The position numbers and the translations under genes are program-made. From [Scytonema hofmanni] UTEX 2349 (lineage in GTDB: Bacteria > Cyanobacteriota > Cyanobacteriia > Cyanobacteriales > Nostocaceae): a stretch of DNA of 64,000 bases. This document shows, piece by piece, positions 17,414-25,500 of the stretch. Numbering within the stretch: the first letter of the stretch is position 1; each line of letters starts with the position of its first letter. The notes beneath the pieces are model-generated. The model was given only the letters and a program-made list of their open reading frames with translations, was not told the DNA's origin and did no database searches. The stretch is taken from contig NZ_KK073766.1 in the NCBI RefSeq assembly GCF_000582685.1, positions 38,350 through 102,349 on the forward strand, given 5' to 3'.

Positions 17414-20400
17414 CGTGCTAGCTTTTGGGGAATTAAGTAAGTAACCGCTAAGGGAAACAGTCGCGGTGTCGGATTTGCAAACCTAGCTTGAATTGCAGCC
17501 ACTTCACGCTCAATTTCTGCTGGAATTTGCTCTACTCTCACCTTAAGACTGTTGACATTGCGCTCAAACTGTTCTCTTTCTGCGGTATTAAACAATTCCA
17601 ACTGCTTAAACTCAGGTTCATCCAGTTCATTGAGAATGCTTTGACGCAATTCCGTTAAAATTGCTGTAATATCAGCCGCTTCTTTTTGAGCGCGATCGCT
17701 TAAGTCTCGTTGTAAACTTTTACTACGGTCTTGAAGCCGTGCCTCCAAAGCTTGCATCAAAGCTGATGCGTGACTATCCCATAACTGGGCTAATTTCTCT
17801 GTGATATTTTCTGGTGCTAATTCTGGTAAAGCCACTGAAACAGCTTCTTGAATTTTCATTACACCCAAACGGCTAAATTTCCCTTCTTTAAGCAACCCAC
17901 CCGCCATGATTACTTCCTCATGTAACCGTTGCTGGTCACTTCCTAAAATCACCAATCGACCGTAAGCTATAACCGCAGGTGTATCCAAAACCGAATTAGG
18001 AACCAAACGCGCCGTCACCCGATGCAAAGCTTTTCTACCTTCCTTTGACCAAACTTCAGCGCGTAACAAGCGCAAGCACATTTGCACTAAACGATGATTC
18101 AAGTGGGCTAAGACTACATCATCTCTACCATGCGCCAATTCCGGGTCAAAAACAATCGGACGAATTTCTTTGGTGTGGGGATGGGCTAAACCTTCGCTGC
18201 AAACTGCCCAACTGCTTTTTAATGGTGGTAGGTAAAACACCTTCCCAGCAACTCCCTCTACTTTCCCTGCAATCAAAAGTGGTTGTTGAGCTAATTCCAA
18301 ACCAATTTTGACCACCGCCTCAATATTATCCGGTGTCAATCGCAAATGCTGGCGCGTCTCATTCAACTGTTCTCGCAGCTTTTCAATTTGCTCCCGCACT
18401 TGGCGTTCAAATTTCAACATTCGCCGCACAACTTCAGACTCTCTCTCTGCGACTGAAGTATCCAAAACGCTGCGATACCCCATCATTGCTTCTTCCACCT
18501 GCGCCGCAATCACTGGCCCCACCTTACCTAAATCTTCGCGGATGTTGTTAATTTTCAACGCCGCCCGCATAAGAAATTCTAAATCGCCTTCTAATTCACC
18601 AGGACGTAGCCCAGTTGTATTATGTTGATAATCTTTGCCGACAAAGTGGTAAATCCTCACTAAAGAGGCTTTTTGCCCATGACGGTCAATTCTACCGTTA
18701 CGCTGTTCCATCCGGTTCGGGTTCCAGGGAATTTCATAGTGGATAAGGCGCGAACAAAAATTCTGCAAATCCAAACCCTCACTCGCCGCATCCGTCGCCA
18801 GCAAAATCCGCACTGGGGAAATATCAGGAGACGCTTGAAACGCCGCTTTTACCTGTTCTCGGTCTTCCGACTTCATCCCGCCGTAAAGTGTCATTAGGCG
18901 ATCGCCTTCTACTAACCCTTCTGTGGCAAATAAGTTATATAACCATTTCTGGGTAGCTCGATATTCTGTAAAAATTATCACCCTTTCATTTGACCATCTA
19001 CCATCAGGTTTAATGTGAGTATGAATCCAGTTAAGTAGTTCTTTGGCTTTGGCATCAGACACTCTCGATGTCGTTTCTGCCCATTCCCGCATCTGTCGCA
19101 GCAAAGCCTGTTCTTCTGCACTCAGTTCTCGAAATAACCTAGTTGTATTAGTAATTGCCTCATCTGTCGATTCTTCATAAACTTCATCATCTGCAAAATC
19201 TTCTTCAATTTGTGCCAATTGGCGGCGCAAAATACCTTCTGTCGGTCGAGATAAACTGCTATAAGTGCGGCGACGGGCATTTTTTAGCGATTCTTCGTGC
19301 TGTGCCAAAGTAGTTGCAAACGCTTGAGGAGACGAAAACAACCGTTTTTTTAACAACTTGAGGACAAATTCAGTCGCATATTTTTCTGTATTATCTGCCA
19401 CTCCCTTGCAGCGCAATTCAGTATATCTTTTCAGGTTACTGTGTGCTTGTCGTTCTGCTTCAGGATAGTCTACAGGTATAGCTTCTAACTGACGCTGTGG
19501 AAATAAGTCAGAACCATCCCAACCTTTCATCTCCGATTTGAGACGGCGAACCATGATTACTTGTAACTGCTTGCGATCGGGTGATACCCCCCGTGCAAAC
19601 CGTTGGCTATCAAGTAATTCCAATAGGGCTGTAAAACTTTCGGGGTAGCCGTTGTGTGGTGTCGCCGTCAAGAATAGTTTGTGTTCAAAATGCGGTACTA
19701 AAAGCCGGATAGCCGCAGTCCTCAAAGAATCAACAGCATAGTTTCCACCGCCAGAGGGAGCAACATTGTGCGCTTCATCCACAATCAGCAAATCAAACCG
19801 CCGGGGATACATCGGTTCGCCTTCTCCTGGTAAGATTTCGCGGAATAAGCGCAGAGGGCGATCGCGTTTGAGAAAATCTATTGAGGTAATCAACCTGGGA
19901 AAATGCTGCCAAGGGTTGACGTGAATTCCCCGCTTCCTTCGCAGTTCCTTCATTAAGGTACTGTCCACGACGCGGAAATCTAAACCAAACTTATCGCGCA
20001 TTTGGTCTCGCCACTGAATTTGCAGTGAAGATGGACAAACTATCAAAATCCGCCGACAGCGATGACGGATAATTAATTCTTGAGCAACTAACCCCGCCTC
20101 AATGGTTTTACCTAATCCGACATCATCTGCAATCAATAAATTAACGCGAGGCATTTGAATTGCTCGCACTACTGGATCAAGCTGATAATCTTCAATATCA
20201 ATGCCACTGCGAAAGGGGGATTGTAAAGTGCGAATATCAGCTATTGATGCTGCACCCCAGCGCACAGCATCGAGAAATGCATCTAACCTTGCGGGTGCGT
20301 CAAAACCCGTGGGTTTGGGCAACTCCATCTTTTCATAAACTAAAGCCCCAGGCTCTAATTCCCAAATTACTTGTAGTTCTTCACCCAAACCATCATCTTC

Positions 20401-20556
20401 AACGGAGGATAGACTGACCAAATGCTGAGTTTTTTCCACTGCACTCAGCATTGGATTGGTGGGTAAAGTCGTATTACGCACATCCGTGACGACGAATTGC
20501 CGGGAGCGAACGTTAACCAGTTGACCTTGTTCTGGGATAGCTCTGACTATAGCCAT
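17410..20556 (-). CDS. drmD: DISARM SNF2-family helicase DrmD
   Basis: This 1048-residue protein is a SNF2-like SF2 ATPase. It shows motif I near residue 144 (DDVGLGKTIEAGL), motif II near 259 (LIVDEAHNVAPSG), motif III (LFLTATPHNG), motif V (LLATDAASEGLDLQ) and motif VI near 620 (RNGRIDRHGQKA). The C-terminal third is helical and charged. DrmD accompanies the adenine methyltransferase in class 1 DISARM and separates it from class 2. It is the first gene of the operon; its 5' side carries heptamer repeats and no promoter box is clear. All ATPase motifs are intact. Confidence 0.92.
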   Translation of the reverse strand: MAIVRAIPEQGQLVNVRSRQFVVTDVRNTTLPTNPMLSAVEKTQHLVSLSSVEDDGLGEELQVIWELEPGALVYEKMELPKPTGFDAPARLDAFLDAVRWGAASIADIRTLQSPFRSGIDIEDYQLDPVVRAIQMPRVNLLIADDVGLGKTIEAGLVAQELIIRHRCRRILIVCPSSLQIQWRDQMRDKFGLDFRVVDSTLMKELRRKRGIHVNPWQHFPRLITSIDFLKRDRPLRLFREILPGEGEPMYPRRFDLLIVDEAHNVAPSGGGNYAVDSLRTAAIRLLVPHFEHKLFLTATPHNGYPESFTALLELLDSQRFARGVSPDRKQLQVIMVRRLKSEMKGWDGSDLFPQRQLEAIPVDYPEAERQAHSNLKRYTELRCKGVADNTEKYATEFVLKLLKKRLFSSPQAFATTLAQHEESLKNARRRTYSSLSRPTEGILRRQLAQIEEDFADDEVYEESTDEAITNTTRLFRELSAEEQALLRQMREWAETTSRVSDAKAKELLNWIHTHIKPDGRWSNERVIIFTEYRATQKWLYNLFATEGLVEGDRLMTLYGGMKSEDREQVKAAFQASPDISPVRILLATDAASEGLDLQNFCSRLIHYEIPWNPNRMEQRNGRIDRHGQKASLVRIYHFVGKDYQHNTTGLRPGELEGDLEFLMRAALKINNIREDLGKVGPVIAAQVEEAMMGYRSVLDTSVAERESEVVRRMLKFERQVREQIEKLREQLNETRQHLRLTPDNIEAVVKIGLELAQQPLLIAGKVEGVAGKVFYLPPLKSSWAVCSEGLAHPHTKEIRPIVFDPELAHGRDDVVLAHLNHRLVQMCLRLLRAEVWSKEGRKALHRVTARLVPNSVLDTPAVIAYGRLVILGSDQQRLHEEVIMAGGLLKEGKFSRLGVMKIQEAVSVALPELAPENITEKLAQLWDSHASALMQALEARLQDRSKSLQRDLSDRAQKEAADITAILTELRQSILNELDEPEFKQLELFNTAEREQFERNVNSLKVRVEQIPAEIEREVAAIQARFANPTPRLFPLAVTYLIPQKLAR

Positions 20557-20600
20557 GATTTGGGGAATTGGGGATTGGGAATAGGGAATGGGGAATTATC
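20557..20600. repeat. Heptamer tandem repeats upstream of drmD
   Basis: Units such as GGGGAATTGGGGATTGGGAA lie directly before the drmD start codon, the fourth such tract bordering or entering DISARM genes here. Confidence 0.7.
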
Positions 20601-21147
20601 AAAAACAGGTTTGTGTTGTTATTATTGTTACTTCTCTTTTCCTATACAGTCAAAATTATCAGTGATGTGTTCTCAAGATAGTGGTGCAAAGCATCTGTCG
20701 TGAAAACACACTCAGTATCTCAAACTGTGAAATGTATGATAAATTTTTTAATTGGAATTTTTGTAGTTTGCGTAGGCGCAGCCCGCACTTCTCTACGAGA
20801 GGCTGCGCCAACGACAAGCTCAGTGACCATCGTAGACATCGCTGTGTACGTCAGGAGGGCAGGTTGCTGAACTGTGCTGTTTCTCGCTTTTAGCAGAGGC
20901 CAATAAACCAGACCTTTGTTGATCTGTAGATACCTGTAGGCGAAGCTTTCGCTGCGATCGCTTATCCAGCCACAAAGTAAAACTTAGAACATAAAAAAAA
21001 TCTAGAGAATGGCGTATTCTTCCAAAAAGTGTAAATAAATACGCTAAATATAGAATAATTAACCAGTACTAATGTACTTGCCTTAGTTCAGATAACCAAG
21101 GGCACTGAGGTACAAACTGCATCAAAATTTTCACAGATATAAAGTAA
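20601..21147. other. Spacer with palindromic repeat upstream of DISARM
   Basis: No gene is recognised. At 20766-20815 the sequence GCGTAGGCGCAGCCCGC and the later GAGAGGCTGCGCC form an inverted repeat of a kind scattered through Nostocales genomes; a related GCGTAGGCGTAGCCCG copy lies near 42100. The region presumably holds the promoter of the DISARM operon on the minus strand, but I cannot point to it. Confidence 0.5.
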
Positions 21148-21661
21148 GTGCTAGATATGTCCATTTGCTTCAACGGGTTTAAGGTAGAACTTTCCGCTAA
21201 TATGTTCACCGCCTATGTTCAAGACATGCCAGATAATAGAGGGCTACGAGAATTACGAGAAAAACTCCAGTCGGACTGGTTTCTTCATTGGCGCTCTGGC
21301 AAAGTCTACGGAATTCCTAAAGTTAACGTATCTCAACTAACACAAAGTTTTGGCAAACCCGTTGAACTGAAGTGTGACGAACACTTGCAACTCCTAGCAG
21401 ATCGCATCAACAGTGTCTTGCCAGATACAGCAGCTTCTGCAACAGCTAGAGCAGACTTACCCCACCAACACCACAACAGGGCAGATGGTAGTAGCAACAA
21501 AAGTTATTGAGCGTATAGAAAGTGACCAAATTTGGAAACAACGGGTTGTAAACGCAGTTAAAGAAGGTGGTCTTCAAGCGTTCGAGAAAGCCATTGATAA
21601 CCCTGTAGGTGCTTTTATTGTAGGAGCGATTAAAGGTTGGCAGGAAGCTGAAATTGAGTGA
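21148..21661 (+). pseudogene. Broken fusion: unknown N-terminal domain and CHAT-associated C-terminal domain
   Basis: The first frame (21148-21510, MLDMSICFNGFKVELSANMF) encodes about 90 residues of unknown family. It then runs out of frame into a second ORF at 21413-21661 with the segment QQLLQQLEQTYPTNTTTGQM and the end GAIKGWQEAE. The second part is a helical domain seen at the ends of many cyanobacterial CHAT, pentapeptide and nSTAND proteins, and closely resembles 55057-55380. The overlap in different frames suggests a deletion or frameshift joining two unrelated pieces. Confidence 0.5.
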
Positions 21662-21707
21662 TGTCTACTGCTAATTTAACAAACACTCCCAGGTTTTGAG
21701 CATTTGG

Positions 21708-21790
21708 TCAAGTTGCTCCTTTGTCGCGCGATTCCCTTCGGGATAGCTGACGCTCGTTCCTCGCTATCGCTAATGTCGTTTGTATTGCAA
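21708..21790. repeat. Interspersed palindromic repeat
   Basis: TCGCGCGATTCCCTTCGGGA followed by CTGACGCTCGTTCCTCGCTA is a GC-richer, self-complementary stretch unlike its AT-rich flanks. It fits the small dispersed repeats of filamentous cyanobacteria. Confidence 0.4.
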
Positions 21791-21859
21791 TCTGTCTCGT
21801 CAACTAACAAAACCCAACTCGAACGCTCATATTTCCGCACCTAGATTTTGAATGAGAAT

Positions 21860-22549
21860 TTATTGGTCAGTGTTAGGTAAGATAGTTGGGTAAAATTTTT
21901 GGAGTAGGAGTAAAGTTTTTTGTACTGTGGTAATCCCTATTCCTTTCGTTGATAAAAATTTAGATAGATTACATATACTTTCCTCTTGCATTGCTTGCTT
22001 GACTTTTTTAATGTATGTTTTCCCCAAGCCAGTTACCTCTACAATTTCTCTATCTGATAGTGAAAGAAAAACAGTTTTTAATTCATTAAATATATCATCA
22101 GGTGCATGAGGATCGTATATATATATTTCTATAGGTAATTCACATTGACCTAAATACCTATTCATAATTTCTAGAGATTGCTCTTGGGGAATTCCTCCAT
22201 TTTGTGTTCCAAGCAGAGGAAAAGCGATAGAAGTTATCTTTTTTTCTATGTAGGTATCGACGAATTTTTGCAAACCCAATTCCAGATATTCTAACTTTGA
22301 TGGTTTCTTCCAGTGCTTTTTAGTTGGGAAGTTAAGAACCCAATGTTTGTCACATTTATACAGCCACAGCTTACCAATATCCATCAAATTTTGATTACAT
22401 ATTTCTACATAATATGTATACATTTCTTTATATCTTAAGCGAAATTCCAATGCAATACCAGCACCCATCACCCCCACACAGTTAACAGTGTTGACTAGTG
22501 TTTGACAATTTGAAGTAAATAAATTGCCTTTAATAACTTTGAGACTCAT
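21860..22549 (-). CDS. Macro-domain protein of the DarG/TARG1 type with C-terminal HhH-like region
   Basis: The first 155 residues form a macro domain with the signature VNTVNCVGVMGAGIALEF at residues 19-36 and FPTKKHW at 74-80. The lysine at 77 aligns with the catalytic lysine of TARG1 and DarG, which remove ADP-ribose from protein or DNA. A FPLLGTQNGG segment follows. Residues 165-229 contain GLGKTYIKKV, resembling a helix-hairpin-helix motif that could bind DNA. The gene overlaps the DarT-like gene by 20 bases and lies downstream of it, as an antitoxin might. The pairing suggests that it reverses DNA ADP-ribosylation; substrate and activity are inferred. Confidence 0.82.
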   Translation of the reverse strand: MSLKVIKGNLFTSNCQTLVNTVNCVGVMGAGIALEFRLRYKEMYTYYVEICNQNLMDIGKLWLYKCDKHWVLNFPTKKHWKKPSKLEYLELGLQKFVDTYIEKKITSIAFPLLGTQNGGIPQEQSLEIMNRYLGQCELPIEIYIYDPHAPDDIFNELKTVFLSLSDREIVEVTGLGKTYIKKVKQAMQEESICNLSKFLSTKGIGITTVQKTLLLLQKFYPTILPNTDQ

Positions 22550-25500
22550 TTGTATAAATTAACCATCCTTGACCATTTTCTTGAAACCTAACACTCATAG
22601 GAGTATTAGGCTTATATTGTAGCTGGATAAAACGAGATGAACTAACATTAATAGATTGTCCAAAGTTAATTTTTGAAATATCTTTAAACGGCGAAATAAT
22701 TTCTCTATTAAATGGAAGCTGCTCTGTAAAGCTAAGAATTAATTCTCCATTAATGTTTCCATATTTATCGTAGTTATCAATTTGGATATCAATAAAATTC
22801 CCCCGATCGTTAATTGTTACATAAGGATTATTATGATAGAACAAACTCCCTTCACGAACAACTTCCAATTCTTGAAATACGCGATTAGCATATTTTGATT
22901 CTGTACCAATGAGCTTTAGTAAAGTATCTTTATCCTGGGTTGTACGACAAATAATACTTATATCCTCTAAATTAAACTCAGTAAAATCGAGGTAATTATG
23001 AACGATAAATTCTTGTTGGGATGCTCTCAGAAAAGTCTCTTTGCCAACTTCCGTAGAATAGACATGATCAAAATCAAAACACTGCTCCAAGAAAGTTGTA
23101 CTGTTACCATAATGAGAGCCTGAAGCTGCAAGATTCCCACTACTTATACCACATTTGCTGCCATGAGTTTCCAGCACTCGCTTTATATCGAAGCGGAAGA
23201 AAATTGGTACAGGACAAAGAGCATAAATATTTCCTCTACGTTTGCCTAATCCTTCATTATGCCACTGAGTTGGAGTTTTTGGTCGGCAATAGAAACGTGC
23301 AAAATCTTTTACATCGCTTCTAGTACGGTCGATAAGGTTTGCGCCGGCTGAATTGCTGAAGTTCCCACAAAGATTTCTGGCTAGTAGTTTCTCACCTGTG
23401 AGAATTGAAACAGCATTTTCAACATGGGTAAAGTGGTAGATGTATCCTTTCCAAGAGGAATTTTGACGATTTAGCCCCGCTTGAAGTTTACGTGCAAATT
23501 CTTCTATTTGTTCTGATGTTCTCTGTAAAGAAAAATCATCCTTGGTACAATTAGTATGAATTTCAAAGAAAGGATTATAGTCATCTGTTTCTGATATAGG
23601 TACTGGAACATCTATATTTATCGGTGGTAAAGTTTCTCCTCTTTCAATGAGAATCAGTACCATAAGCTCAAGTATGTCTATTATCTGTTTATCATTGGCA
23701 AACCAATAAAGCTGTCGATTAGCATATAAGCTAGATGCTATTTCTTCTCGTTGCTCTCCCTGCAAGAGATAGATATATACAGCTTTACGCTGCTCTTCAG
23801 TTGTTGCCTGTAGCGCCCACCTAATAATTTCGTCTTTGGAAATACTGTCTCTTCGGGAACGACAAGCATAGAAGAAATTTAAAGCAGTATCTTTATATTC
23901 AGTGTGGAGGATGCGGCTATCTGGTGCAAAATCAACTAACAATTTTTCCTCAATAGCATTGGAATTACTGATTAATAGTTGCTGACAAGGCAAATAACTA
24001 CCAGCTTTAGACATAAAGTAAACTGTCTCTAAAAAATTCTGAAGTTCATTAAATTCATAAGCTGCACTGAAGTTATTAAGAAAATCTTTGGAAATCAGAC
24101 TACCAAGATATATAGCTTGGGATGCTCCCACTCTTGGCTGACTCTTTCCTATTTCATTTTTTAATATATCAACTAACCGTAAATCATTAACAACATAACG
24201 TGTTTGAACCAAATCTTCTCCTAATAGTTTCTTAACTTCTTGCCATTTATCATGGGCGATGAGATTATTTTGATACTGTTGCTGAAAACCTGTCCAATTT
24301 GCAACTTGTAAAAAAGTGTTTTGCTCTGAGATTTTACCTGTTAATTTATAGTTCACATTATCAAGTGAGACGAGTTGACGGTAGCGACCATACAAACCAC
24401 TGGGTAAAGACTGACAGCGAGTGATGAGATAACCCATAGCGCGATCGCCCGCCAACATATTACTGATAATATCAATTCCTTCACTGGGGTCTTTTTGCTG
24501 CCAACGAACTGCCAACTCCTTCCATAAGAAGTTCCAAAACTCATATTCATCAATATTCGTAAAACCAAAAGTTTTTGCCAAAGCCTGCCAGTTACCCTCA
24601 CTAGCACAAAAAAGGCTATAAAGAACTTCTCCTAAATTCTCTCCTATAAGTTGCGCTAACTCACGGTTACGAACCGAAGACTTCACTAAACTTTCTCGAC
24701 CTGTAGTAATGTCAAAGTTAGCATTTAATATAAAACCTAGAAATAGCTCTTCCCTTGTGGGCGCTGTCACCCAAAAAGTTGGTATCTTTTCTGGTAAAGC
24801 ATTATAAAGGCAACCATTCTTCTCAAAAAGACCTAAAACTAAACTGGCTTTTGTTTCTTCGCCAGTTTTTAGGCATAGTAGTATAGAATCTTGAATATTA
24901 CTTGCAGCTTGATATTTACCTGTTTCCACTCTCGAAAGATTCAGAACAGTAGAAGGATTCCAATATAAAGTAATTTCTTGACGATAGTGATCAACAAATG
25001 TACAGGTTTTGATAGCTTTAGAAAAAACTAACAGAATATTAGCTACAGATTGGAAATCTTGAAGTACATTTTGCCAAGATAGATTCTCTTCAAGATTCAA
25101 TTCGATAATTGTTGCATCAGATAAACCGATATAGCGTTTAAAATCGCCTCGAAGTTCACTAGCTTTTAGTGCATTTAATCGTGATGGTATCAGCCCACCT
25201 TCAACGGTAAAACCTAAATTTTTGCTTAGTACATAAGGTTTTCTGCAAGCAAGATAAATACTCTTAAATCCTAAGCCAAATTTCCCTGTGACTCCTTCTC
25301 CTTTATCAGAAATATTAAAAGTTAACATTTTTTCTAAGTCGCGCTCAAATCCCTTATCTCTATATTGTTTCTCTGGGTGGTCAGGATGTTGAAAACAACC
25401 AATTGGTCTACCTGCGTGAATGAATTGAATTTTATTGTCCTCAAATTTAATAATAAATTGCTTTCTGCTATCATTCAGTTTTTGTTGGGATGACATAAAC

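Noticed and set aside
12095..20556. Locus considered as BREX because of the large PglX-like methyltransferase
   Set aside because: No pglZ, brxC or brxL genes are present, whereas drmA, drmB, drmC and drmD are.
21860..22549. Macro protein considered catalytically dead because of Ala in VMGAGIAL
   Set aside because: TARG1 also has MGAGIA; the lysine that aligns with the catalytic one is in FPTKK and is present.
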